From the NCBI RefSeq assembly GCF_003308995.1, contig NZ_QFFJ01000002.1:806001-870000 (forward strand): a stretch of 64,000 nucleotides of DNA, given 5' to 3'. Of this stretch, positions 24,866 through 33,217 are shown in pieces; the first letter of the stretch is position 1, and the number at the start of each line of letters is the position of its first letter. The DNA comes from Chitinophaga flava (lineage in GTDB: Bacteria > Bacteroidota > Bacteroidia > Chitinophagales > Chitinophagaceae). The position numbers were made by a program, and so were the translations under genes. The notes beneath the pieces are model-generated. The model was not told the origin of the DNA, ran no database searches, and saw only the letters and a list, made by a program, of their open reading frames with translations.

Positions 24866-26668
24866 ATGTTACTTAACAGAATATTTTTATCGATAGTATT
24901 GGCGTTTTTTCTTTCCGTGCAGGTACAGGCCCAGAGCCTGCTCAACAAAACCGTCACGGTAGAAGCCAGAAAACAGAAACTATCGGATGTGCTGAACATC
25001 ATCTCCAAACAAGGGAATTTTTACTTTTCCTATATCAGTACCATCCTTCCGCAAGACAGCCTGGTCAGCATCTCTGCAAAAAATAAAACAGTCCGGCAAA
25101 TACTCGATCAGTTGTTTGAAGGAGAGTATATGTATAAAGAGTCGGGCAACTATATCATTCTTTTCAAAAAAACATCGGGACAAACCTATTATCAGATAAC
25201 GGGTGTCGTCACGGACACGAAGACAGGGCAGCGGGTACCCAATGCCAGCGTGTATGAACGACAGCAACTCATATCTACTTTAACAAACAACGACGGTTAC
25301 TTCAGGCTGCGGTTACGGGACAAAAGTCCCACCGCAGCCATCAGCATTAGTAAGGAGCTGTATTCAGATACGTCTCTGCTGATTAATACCGGCCATGACC
25401 AGGAGTTGAGTATTACAATTTCACCGGCCAGTTATCAGTTGAAAACGGTGGAGGTCACCGGGCATATGCAGGTGGAAAGGACCTGGCTGGGCAAAATGAT
25501 GTTATCTTCCCGTCAGAAGGTGCAGAGCCTTAACCTGGGCGCATTTCTGGCTGATAAGCCTTATCAGGCTTCACTGGCTCCGGGACTGGGCACCCATGGC
25601 AGAATGAGCGGACAGGTGATCAATAAGTTCTCCATCAATGTGATAGGTGGTTATACTGCTGGTGTAGACGGTTTTGAGCTGGGCACCGTGTTTAATATTG
25701 TGAAAGGTAATGTACAGTACGTACAGATCGCTGGTGTGACGAATATAGTGGGGGGGAAAACCAAAGGTGTACAGGTAGCCGGTATACACAACAATGTGCT
25801 TGACTCTATGAAAGGCGTACAGTTAGGAGGTGTCAGCAATGTAGTGGAAGGCAGTCTGCAAGGAGCACAGGTAAGCGGTGTTGTTGGGGAAGTAGGCGGT
25901 AATATGGACGGTGCGCAGGTGAATGGTGTGGTAGGTATTGTGAAAGGAAATACCCACGGTGTGCAAGTGGCCTCCATCGGCAGTTCTACCCACAAGGCAT
26001 TGGAAGGCTGGCAGGTGAGCGGTGTCTATAACTACACCGCCCAGGACGTAAAAGGAGCACAGATTTCTACTGTCGGTAATATCAGCCATGGAACCGTGAG
26101 AGGGCTGCAACTGGGTACTGTCTTTAACTATGCCAGACATCTTAAAGGTGTACAGATAGGGCTGGTCAATATTGCCGATACCTCTTCCGGCTACAGCATA
26201 GGACTGGTGAACATCGTGAAACACGGTTATCATAAATTATCTGTTTACAGCAATGACCTGGTTAACTATAATGTTGCCTGGAAAACGGGATACAGAAAGT
26301 TCTACAGTATTTTGTTTGCAGGATTCAGTCCTGGCGATAAAAAAGTATTTACTGTCGGTTATGGCATAGGAAGAGAGATGAATTTTAATCAACATCTTTT
26401 TCTGACTGCAGAAGCAACCGGACAGACACTTTTTGTTGATGGTGGTGACTCACAGGTATATCGTTTACAACCATTACTGAACTATAGAATTACCCGTTGG
26501 CTCTCTGTATTTGCAGGACCATCACTGGCTTTCCATATTTATGATGATCTGTGGAAACCCAAAGAAGGTTATCTGTCTCAGATACCTGCAGCAGGTTATC
26601 CTTCCTTTAGGATTGCTGATGGAGCCACTGGATGGTTAGGATGGCAGGCTGGTATCAATATTTTCTGA
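24866..26668 (+). CDS. STN + CarboxypepD_reg surface-repeat outer-membrane protein
   Basis: 600 residues. A signal peptide (1-22) is followed by an STN domain (about 24-102: VTVEARKQKLSDVLNIISKQ, ISAKNKTVRQILDQLF). A CarboxypepD_reg-like sandwich spans about 108-190. A linker leads to roughly eleven imperfect 16-residue repeats (about 260-450), for example KGVQVAGIHNNVLDSM, KGVQLGGVSNVVEGSL and QGAQVSGVVGEVGGNM. The last 150 residues have alternating strand patterns and end in GWQAGINIF, like a barrel terminus. There is no TonB plug or 22-strand receptor barrel. Repeats of this kind resemble the LA_2272 surface-repeat family; this is recalled, not checked. In the operon it takes the place a TonB receptor normally holds, so it may be the signal input for FecR. 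Confidence 0.82.
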   Translation: MLLNRIFLSIVLAFFLSVQVQAQSLLNKTVTVEARKQKLSDVLNIISKQGNFYFSYISTILPQDSLVSISAKNKTVRQILDQLFEGEYMYKESGNYIILFKKTSGQTYYQITGVVTDTKTGQRVPNASVYERQQLISTLTNNDGYFRLRLRDKSPTAAISISKELYSDTSLLINTGHDQELSITISPASYQLKTVEVTGHMQVERTWLGKMMLSSRQKVQSLNLGAFLADKPYQASLAPGLGTHGRMSGQVINKFSINVIGGYTAGVDGFELGTVFNIVKGNVQYVQIAGVTNIVGGKTKGVQVAGIHNNVLDSMKGVQLGGVSNVVEGSLQGAQVSGVVGEVGGNMDGAQVNGVVGIVKGNTHGVQVASIGSSTHKALEGWQVSGVYNYTAQDVKGAQISTVGNISHGTVRGLQLGTVFNYARHLKGVQIGLVNIADTSSGYSIGLVNIVKHGYHKLSVYSNDLVNYNVAWKTGYRKFYSILFAGFSPGDKKVFTVGYGIGREMNFNQHLFLTAEATGQTLFVDGGDSQVYRLQPLLNYRITRWLSVFAGPSLAFHIYDDLWKPKEGYLSQIPAAGYPSFRIADGATGWLGWQAGINIF

Positions 26669-26686
26669 TTTTTAAAAAAATGGCAT

Positions 26687-26714
26687 AGGGGTATCGGTTT
26701 ATTGACGTGTCGTT
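26687..26714 (+). promoter_or_regulatory. putative ECF-sigma promoter 2 (before the paralogous repeat gene)
   Basis: AGGGGTATC (26687-26695) and GTGTCGTT (26707-26714), same words and same 11-base gap as at 23199-23226, 27 bases before the ATG at 26742. Confidence 0.7.
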
Positions 26715-26741
26715 ATTCTATACGAATTAATATACACTGAT

Positions 26742-27878
26742 ATGAGAACAACGACCTTAGCCAGAATTATTATTTTATCCCTCATCGCCATTTCTAACCT
26801 TACCACAACAGTATTGGGACAATCTCCGTTGACAAGGCCCGCGCATGTGGGCCTGGTATATCCAATCAGTACCAATGGTAAGGATGCGCCTCTTTATACG
26901 AACCAGTTTTCGCTGCATATTATTGCCGGAGTATCCAAAGCAGAGACTGGTGCAGCGTTGGCCGGTATTTCAAACATTGTCAAAGAAAATGTTAGCGGTG
27001 CTGCGGTAGCCGGTTTCTCCAACCATATCGGCAATATCACCAAAGGAGCCAGTGTTGCGGGTTTTATGAATACCGTACATAACAAGGCCCAGGGTGTAAT
27101 GGTAGCTGGTTTCATAAACTCAGCCAAAGAGTTGAAAGGCTATCAGGTATCCGGTTTTGCCAATTTTGCTACTAAAGGAGATACCAGTTCCGGACAGCTG
27201 GCAGGTTTCCTCAACAAAGGAGATACAGTGCAACTCAGTATTTCCGGATTTGGAAACATGCACCGCAATGCTAAAGTACAGCTCGCCGGTTTTATCAATA
27301 CTAACGGCAATGCACATACGCAGGTGGCCGGTTTAATGAATGTGGCCAAAAAAGTAAAGGGTGTGCAGGTAGCGGCGTTTCTTAATATCGCCGACAGCAG
27401 CGATTATCCTATTGGTATCATCAACATTGTGAAGAAAGGTGAAAAACAGTTGAGCCTGAGTGTTGATGAAACTTCAACTACCATCCTGTCATTTAAATCC
27501 GGCGGCCGTGTGATGTATGGTATCATTGGCGTGGGTTATAATTTTAAAGATGCAGACACGCGATATGCCATTCAGGCGGGTATTGGAGCACATGTGTTTG
27601 AGCGGCCACGTTTCCGTATCAACGTAGAAGCTACTTCCACCGCACTTACTGATGTCAAGAAATGGGAATACCACAAACAAACACTGGCCATTCTTCCGGC
27701 CTGGCGCCTGGGTAGCAGGGTAGAAGTGTTTGCAGGCCCTACTTTCAATCATGTGAACACGAAAAATGGTATAGGAGAGGACTTGTCAGGATACTACCTC
27801 TGGTCTGGACACTATCGCAATAATAAATTCTGGGGTGACTATATTGGGGGAACAGCAGGTGTGCAGGTGAAACTGTAG
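26742..27878 (+). CDS. surface-repeat protein, paralogue of the upstream repeat region
   Basis: 378 residues with a signal peptide ending near TTTVLGQ. It lacks the STN and CarboxypepD domains. Residues about 65-230 form at least nine repeats of 14-18 residues built on xGxxVAGFxN, for example SGAAVAGFSNHIGNIT, KGASVAGFMNTVHNKA and KVQLAGFINTNGNA. The repeat block ends in KGVQVAAFLNIADSSDYPIG, close to KGVQIGLVNIADTSSGYSIG in the upstream protein, so the two are paralogous. The C-terminal part again looks like outer-membrane strands (YAIQAGIGAHVFERPRFRINV, VEVFAGPTFNHV). Its own copy of the sigma-type promoter suggests separate, coordinated expression. The function is unknown. Confidence 0.8.
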   Translation: MRTTTLARIIILSLIAISNLTTTVLGQSPLTRPAHVGLVYPISTNGKDAPLYTNQFSLHIIAGVSKAETGAALAGISNIVKENVSGAAVAGFSNHIGNITKGASVAGFMNTVHNKAQGVMVAGFINSAKELKGYQVSGFANFATKGDTSSGQLAGFLNKGDTVQLSISGFGNMHRNAKVQLAGFINTNGNAHTQVAGLMNVAKKVKGVQVAAFLNIADSSDYPIGIINIVKKGEKQLSLSVDETSTTILSFKSGGRVMYGIIGVGYNFKDADTRYAIQAGIGAHVFERPRFRINVEATSTALTDVKKWEYHKQTLAILPAWRLGSRVEVFAGPTFNHVNTKNGIGEDLSGYYLWSGHYRNNKFWGDYIGGTAGVQVKL

Positions 27879-27902
27879 TCCTGTTGATTCAGAAAGTTGC
27901 GA

Positions 27903-27947
27903 AAACAGCAAAGACGTATCATACATTACGTCTTTGCTGTTTTTTTA
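27903..27947. terminator. bidirectional terminator
   Basis: A 16-bp stem AAACAGCAAAGACGTA / TACGTCTTTGCTGTTT (27903-27918 and 27927-27942) with T residues on the plus strand. It lies between two convergent genes. Confidence 0.88.
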
Positions 27948-28835
27948 TTAGTACTTCTTTGATAATGGTATCAGCAGTACATTGCCTTCCATCATGGCAG
28001 GTGTGATGATATTACCGTTGTTATCCAGCGTGAAGTCTGCCGGGCCTGCAATGAGTTCGTGGTTCAAGGTGGTGATCTCTTTGCTTTTCAGGTCCAGCTG
28101 GAGGATGACACCTTTCTTTTCGAAAGCAACCCAGTCGGATATCAGCAGCGCCGTTTTCTGGCGGTTTAATACGATGCCATCGTAATAACCGGTGCGGTTG
28201 GTGAGCGGCACAAATTTTTTATCGGCAGGTGTCAGGTCTATATAACCGATTTCTCCGTTGGGCTTGCCGGCAGCGCCGAAGCCGCAGGCATACAGCCGGT
28301 TTTGTTTGTTATCGTATATCACGCCATTGGCTCCTTTTACCGGGTTGGAGAAAACCAGCTCTTCATAGCGGGGAGACTTGCCCAGGTGAATGATAAATAT
28401 TTTACTGATATCAGAAGCAGATACAAAGAGGGTAGAGTCGTCTTTGGCAGCCATATCGTTGAGCAGCACGGTACCGGTAGTGGCCATATCGAGTGTAAAG
28501 ACCTGTTTGCCGTTGTTGAGATCGAAGCCTTTGATCTGGTCTACATCTGTTACATAGAAGATATTGTTCAGTACCCAGCTGCCTTTGGGGGCGTCCAGTC
28601 CGCTGGCAAACACGCTGATATTGCCCTGGCCATCCATTTTATAGATAAATCCGTCGCCATCTTTTTTGGAAGGATCTCCGCCGGTATCGCTGATGTAGTA
28701 GTTTTTACCACTGATATAAACACTTTCAGGGGCTTTCATCGGAGTGCGGTTGAGTTTAAACTGTTGTGCGAAACCTGCCGTAGCAGCTGTCAGCAAGGGG
28801 AACAGAAGGGCTACTGCCCTGTGGATTGTTTTCAT
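27948..28835 (-). CDS. exported SMP-30/NHL-like beta-propeller protein
   Basis: 295 residues with a signal peptide (FPLLTAATAGFAQQ). Blade-like repeats: PESVYISGKNYYISDTGGD, GNISVFASGLDAPKGSWVL, NNIFYVTDVDQIKGFDL, VKGANGVIYDNKQNRLYACG, GYYDGIVLNRQKTALLISDW and ADFTLDNNGNIITPAMMEG. The NGVIYD and DGIVLN positions match the SMP-30/gluconolactonase fold, but the N-terminal EGP/EGA metal-binding Glu reads APESVY. The role is unknown; it could bind or hydrolyse a periplasmic lactone. An AraC regulator gene lies immediately upstream on the same strand and may control it. Confidence 0.8.
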   Translation of the reverse strand: MKTIHRAVALLFPLLTAATAGFAQQFKLNRTPMKAPESVYISGKNYYISDTGGDPSKKDGDGFIYKMDGQGNISVFASGLDAPKGSWVLNNIFYVTDVDQIKGFDLNNGKQVFTLDMATTGTVLLNDMAAKDDSTLFVSASDISKIFIIHLGKSPRYEELVFSNPVKGANGVIYDNKQNRLYACGFGAAGKPNGEIGYIDLTPADKKFVPLTNRTGYYDGIVLNRQKTALLISDWVAFEKKGVILQLDLKSKEITTLNHELIAGPADFTLDNNGNIITPAMMEGNVLLIPLSKKY

Positions 28836-28896
28836 GTATTTGTTTGTTTATGACAAAGGTAATAGGCATCGTTGCTGGCGTGATAACAGAAACCGC

Positions 28897-29760
28897 TCAG
28901 AAAATAGCACTTTTAGTCCGTTGGGTATTTTTAGGTGTATCACCAAAGCGGGCCTTATATTGTTTAATGAAATAGGAAGTGTTTTCAAATCCGCATTCAT
29001 CGGCCACTTCATTTACATTTTTGGAAGTGTGTTGCAGCAGATACGCGGCGTGTTTCAGCTTTTCTTCGTTGATCCATTTTTTAGGTGGTGCGTTGTATAG
29101 TCTGGCAAACTCGCGTTTGAAGGCGGAGAGGCTTAGTCCGCATATTTTGGCGTATTCTTCCAGTGATAAGGGTTTGAGTAGATGTTCCCGTATGGTGAGT
29201 GTCAGGTTTTCGCTGCTGGTATCGAAGAGGTGATGGAGGAAAGCCAGTACCTGTGCACGATGCGGGCCTGCGAGCAACAACAGCAGTATCTCCCGGATTT
29301 TCAGTTCCAGTAGTTTGGGTGTGTTTGCATGCGGGTGCTGCATATAGTCGATGATGCTGTTGCGTATGTTGATCAGCTGATCATTACAGGGTAACACCAT
29401 GGGGATATTCATACGCGCTTTTTTGATGTCATCCATTTCTTCCAGAAAAGCACGAAGGATATGATCATGTACGCAGAGCATCAATCCCTGAAAAGTACTC
29501 TCTTCAGTGAGGAAGGCAGACATGAAGTAAGTGCCTCTTTTAAGCATGATGAGATCGCCGGCATGTGCGATGATCTCTTCATCTGAAAGGTGAATATGTT
29601 TGCTGCCTGAAATGATGAATACCAGCGTGTTTTCAGTAAGAAACCCTTCTGCCTTGTCCTGATGCCTGAGCAGGCGGAACCAGGCCAGTGCACATTTTCC
29701 GGTGTGGCTGACTTGCATCTGAGGGTTGGGATGAAATTCCTGCGGTAAACGATACAACAT
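28897..29760 (-). CDS. AraC family transcriptional regulator
   Basis: 287 residues from ATG 29760 (MLYRLPQEFHPNPQ); a longer frame to 29802 needs a TTG start. The N-terminal cupin-like sensing domain has NTLVFIISGSKHIHL and LIMLKRGTYFMSAF. The C-terminal pair of helix-turn-helices is clear: LEEYAKICGLSLSAFKREFA and VNEVADECGFENTSYFIKQY followed by KARFGDTPK. It is read in the same direction as the SMP-30-like gene with a 61-base gap, making that gene a candidate target. The ligand is unknown. Confidence 0.9.
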   Translation of the reverse strand: MLYRLPQEFHPNPQMQVSHTGKCALAWFRLLRHQDKAEGFLTENTLVFIISGSKHIHLSDEEIIAHAGDLIMLKRGTYFMSAFLTEESTFQGLMLCVHDHILRAFLEEMDDIKKARMNIPMVLPCNDQLINIRNSIIDYMQHPHANTPKLLELKIREILLLLLAGPHRAQVLAFLHHLFDTSSENLTLTIREHLLKPLSLEEYAKICGLSLSAFKREFARLYNAPPKKWINEEKLKHAAYLLQHTSKNVNEVADECGFENTSYFIKQYKARFGDTPKNTQRTKSAIF

Positions 29761-29868
29761 ATGAGAGCGATGTTGGATAATGGTTTTCACAAATATCAGC
29801 AATTCTTTATTTGTGATGAATAATATTTATGGCACCGTATTTGAATATCTTGGACAAACAGCTTCTTT

Positions 29869-30276
29869 ATGAAAACATGGCTATACTTACCATTGTTACT
29901 GCTGGGTCTTGTTTTTTCCAGCTGTACCAAAACCACCAATGAGGTTATCCCCAACAATACGTTCCTTTTTGATGTTCAACCCAGCGGCTGGACATTGGAT
30001 AATCAGGGGGTATATTTTGTGCAATTTAATATACCATCACTGGATCGTAATGCCAACCAGCTGGATGGTGTGATTGTATCGCTTGCACGTCAGCAGAATG
30101 GTAACTTTGAATTGTATGAGATGTTGCCTGAAGTTTTCAATAATGAAAACTACAACGTGATACATCAGACGGGTACGTTACTGGTAGAATTGCGTGGACC
30201 CAACAACACCAGGGCCAACGCACCGAATGTGCCGATGCGGTTTAAAATTGTAGTGATACCGTCCAATCAGCGTTAA
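29869..30276 (+). CDS. putative lipoprotein, hypothetical
   Basis: 135 residues. The signal peptide ends in a lipobox LVFSSCTK (Cys about residue 19). The mature part is a compact beta-rich domain with no recognised family: FDVQPSGWTLDNQGVYFVQF, LDGVIVSLARQQNGNFELYE and MRFKIVVIPSNQR at the end. It is monocistronic with its own terminator, divergent from the AraC gene. Confidence 0.75.
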   Translation: MKTWLYLPLLLLGLVFSSCTKTTNEVIPNNTFLFDVQPSGWTLDNQGVYFVQFNIPSLDRNANQLDGVIVSLARQQNGNFELYEMLPEVFNNENYNVIHQTGTLLVELRGPNNTRANAPNVPMRFKIVVIPSNQR

Positions 30277-30305
30277 CAAGGGCTTACCATTTATTTCAAC
30301 ATAGA

Positions 30306-30336
30306 GGGCTTCTGCATTTTTGCGGAGGCCCTTTTT
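30306..30336 (+). terminator. terminator of the lipoprotein gene
   Basis: A 10-bp stem GGGCTTCTGC / GCGGAGGCCC (30306-30315 and 30322-30331, two G-U pairs) followed by five T residues. Confidence 0.8.
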
Positions 30337-30461
30337 GCTGTGTTATTGTACCATTCTTCCATTGTTAATTGTGGCGTAACATACTTTTTGTTATTTTATG
30401 GCGCTTTAAGCATACCCACTGTTGGTGGGCATCATCAGCGAACAATAAAAAAAGTATTTAC

Positions 30462-32999
30462 ATGAATACCAGAAGAGACTTTATCAAAAAAGCAGCCCTG
30501 TTATCTGGTGCCGCCGGCGTAGCAGGGACCCTGCCGGGTTCCATCCAGCGGGCATTAGCCATAGATCCCCATCCCGGTACCACCTTTTATGATGCAGAAC
30601 ATGTTGTGATCCTGATGCAGGAAAACCGTTCATTTGACCACTGCTACGGTACCCTGAAAGGAGTAAGAGGATATAATGATCCCCGTGCCATCCGTTTGCC
30701 CAACAACAACCTGGTATGGCTGCAGACCAATGATAAAAACGAAACATACGCCCCTTTCCGGCTGAATATAAAAGATACCAAAGCTACCTGGATGAGCAGT
30801 CTGCCGCATTCCTGGAGTAATCAGGTTGATGCCCGCAACAATGGAAAGTATGATAAATGGTTGCAGGTAAAAGCCTCCGGCAATAAAGACTGGGCACCCA
30901 TGCCACTCACACTGGGATATTATAACAGAGTAGATATCCCGTTTTATTATTCGCTGGCAGATGCTTTTACCGTATGTGACCAGAACTTCTGTTCTTCCCT
31001 CACCGGTACTACTCCTAACCGGCTTTACCTGTGGACCGGCACCCTGCGCGATGAACAGAAAGCAAGCGCCAAAGCCAATGTATGGAATGAAGATGTGGAT
31101 TACGGCGCAGAAGCACATTGGACCACTTTCCCTGAAAGACTGGAAGACAATAACATCAGCTGGAAGATATACCAGAACGAAATCAGCGCCGCCGGCCTGG
31201 AAGGCGAAAAAGACGGCATGCTGGCCAACTTTACCGATAATCCGATCGAATGGTTCAGCGCCTTTAATGTACGTTTTGCCAAAGGACATATACAGTACCT
31301 GCAGCGTCGCATTGAACAGCTGCCTGCAGAGATAACCGCTGTGCAGGACAAACTCGCCAAAGAAACACCCGGTAGTGATAACGCCCGGAAGTTGCAACAG
31401 CAGCTGGACGAGAAAAAACAGGAACTGGAAAAGTGCAGGAAAGATGCCGTGACTTTTACCGATGCTAATTTTGCAAAGTTGCCGCAACGTGCGCAAAACC
31501 TCCACAACAAAGCATTTACTACCAACAGCAAAGACCCGGATTATCATGAACTGGAAACGCTGCGTTATAAAGATGGTGATGTTGAAAGGACCGTACAGGT
31601 ACCTAAAGGCGATATCCTGCATCAGTTCCGCACAGATGTAAATAACGGTCAGTTGCCTACTGTATCCTGGCTGGTAGCACCGGGCGAATTCTCCGACCAC
31701 CCTGGTTCTCCCTGGTATGGCGCCTGGTACGTATCTGAAGTACTGGACATCCTCACACAAAAAGAAGAAGTATGGAAGAAGACGATCTTCATCCTTTGTT
31801 ATGATGAAAATGACGGTTACTTCGATCACGTACCGCCTTTTGTGGCTCCTTTCAAACCCGGTACAGGACTGGTGTCCAAAGGAATCGATACTGCGATGGA
31901 ATATGTCTCCAGAGAGCAGGAAGCTGCCAAAGGTCATGTTGAAAAAGACTCCGTGCGTGAAAGTCCGATAGGGCTGGGATACCGTGTACCACTGGTGATC
32001 GCATCACCCTGGAGCCGCGGTGGTTATGTGAATTCACAGGTGTTTGACCATACTTCCATCATTCAGCTGATGGAAGATTTTCTGCAACACAAAACAGGCA
32101 AAAAAATTCAGGAAACCAATATTTCCGCATGGCGCCGTACCGTTTGCGGTGACCTGACTTCTGTATTCCGTCCGTTCAACGGCGAGAAGGTGAAAGTACC
32201 TTTCCAGGAAAGAAACGAGTTTATAGAAAGTGTGTATAATGCACGATTTAAGAAGCTGCCGGATGAATTTAAAAAGCTGACAGCCGCCGAAATAGAAAAG
32301 ATCAATGCAAACCCTGCCAAGGCAGAATGGATGCCGCGTCAGGAGCCAGGTACCCGCGTTTCCTGTGCACTGCCTTATCAGCTGTATGTAAATGGCAAAC
32401 TGGGCGCCGACCGCAAAAATTTTGAAATCAGCTTTGCTGCTTCCAACGAAGTATTTGGCAAAAAGGCTGCAGGATCTCCCTTCAATGTATATGCACCCGG
32501 CAAATACCTGCAGGCAGATACCCGGCAGATGGAACCTGTACGTACCTGGTCTTACGCCGTGACAGCAGGGGACCAGCTGAAAGACACCTGGCCGCTGCAT
32601 GCCTTTGACAATAATCGTTATCACCTCTGCAGCTATGGCCCCAATGGCTTCTACCGCGAATTTGCCGGTGATGCCAATGATCCGCAGGTAGAAATCAGTT
32701 GTGAATACCAGCGCAGTCTGCGTAACCGCAAGAGCCTGACCGGCAATGTAGACCTGCATATCGTTAATCGCAGCAACAAAGCTATTACCCTTGTAGTAAC
32801 CGACATGGCCTACGGTAAAGCCGCGATCCGGAAAACCATTGCTGCCAATACACAAGCAGTTATCATTGTGGACAACAGCAAGAGTCATCAGTGGTATGAT
32901 TTCTCCGTAAAAGTGGAAGGTCATGGCCAGTTTGAGCAACGTTTTGCCGGCAGAGTGGAAACCGGGAATGAAAGCATCAGCGATCCGGCTATGGCTTAA
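30462..32999 (+). CDS. phosphocholine-specific phospholipase C, Tat-exported
   Basis: 845 residues from ATG 30462. The twin-arginine signal TRRDFIKKAALLSGAAG is at 3-19. The phosphoesterase domain has ILMQENRSFDHCYGTLKGVR (about 50-70), SSLTGTTPNRLYLWTG, SWLVAPGEFSDHPGSPW, CYDENDGYFDHVPPF and VPLVIASPWSRGGYV. These blocks carry the metal and phosphate ligands of the acid-phosphatase/PLC superfamily. Two C-terminal beta domains of the DUF756 type follow. A charged coiled coil (about 275-320, QRRIEQLPAEITAVQDKLAK) interrupts the catalytic domain. It cleaves phosphatidylcholine or sphingomyelin-like lipids outside the cytoplasm, probably for phosphate or choline scavenging. The frame extends 31 codons upstream without the Tat motif. 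Confidence 0.93.
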   Translation: MNTRRDFIKKAALLSGAAGVAGTLPGSIQRALAIDPHPGTTFYDAEHVVILMQENRSFDHCYGTLKGVRGYNDPRAIRLPNNNLVWLQTNDKNETYAPFRLNIKDTKATWMSSLPHSWSNQVDARNNGKYDKWLQVKASGNKDWAPMPLTLGYYNRVDIPFYYSLADAFTVCDQNFCSSLTGTTPNRLYLWTGTLRDEQKASAKANVWNEDVDYGAEAHWTTFPERLEDNNISWKIYQNEISAAGLEGEKDGMLANFTDNPIEWFSAFNVRFAKGHIQYLQRRIEQLPAEITAVQDKLAKETPGSDNARKLQQQLDEKKQELEKCRKDAVTFTDANFAKLPQRAQNLHNKAFTTNSKDPDYHELETLRYKDGDVERTVQVPKGDILHQFRTDVNNGQLPTVSWLVAPGEFSDHPGSPWYGAWYVSEVLDILTQKEEVWKKTIFILCYDENDGYFDHVPPFVAPFKPGTGLVSKGIDTAMEYVSREQEAAKGHVEKDSVRESPIGLGYRVPLVIASPWSRGGYVNSQVFDHTSIIQLMEDFLQHKTGKKIQETNISAWRRTVCGDLTSVFRPFNGEKVKVPFQERNEFIESVYNARFKKLPDEFKKLTAAEIEKINANPAKAEWMPRQEPGTRVSCALPYQLYVNGKLGADRKNFEISFAASNEVFGKKAAGSPFNVYAPGKYLQADTRQMEPVRTWSYAVTAGDQLKDTWPLHAFDNNRYHLCSYGPNGFYREFAGDANDPQVEISCEYQRSLRNRKSLTGNVDLHIVNRSNKAITLVVTDMAYGKAAIRKTIAANTQAVIIVDNSKSHQWYDFSVKVEGHGQFEQRFAGRVETGNESISDPAMA

Positions 33000-33014
33000 A
33001 TTAATCATAGAATT

Positions 33015-33034
33015 CCCAGGGCTAAAGCCCTGGG
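33015..33034. repeat. CCCAGGGCTAAAGCCCTGGG palindrome
   Basis: A 20-base palindrome with outer CCCAGGG/CCCTGGG arms and flank GGGCTAAATT, the same wording as the cluster at 6.8 kb. It lies 15 bases after the phospholipase stop and may also end that transcript. Confidence 0.7.
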
Positions 33035-33217
33035 CTAAATTCGATTTAAGGTTGTTGATTATCAGGTCAGGGCTTAAGCTTAATGCTTTTAAGTTCTGAC
33101 CTGATTCGTTGTAGCGCTATATGCACATTGTGTGACCTTGCAGCCACAAGCAAAATACCTATTTGTTCCCTGATGTCCTATTTCTGGCTCTGGTGCTTAT
33201 TTTGATGGGATAAAAGT

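Noticed and set aside
29761..29802. TTG start at 29802 for the AraC regulator
   Set aside because: A good ATG exists at 29760 and the extra 14 residues are not conserved-looking.
30630..31937. 435-codon frame antisense to the phospholipase gene
   Set aside because: Shadow of a clear coding region; no motif or start context.
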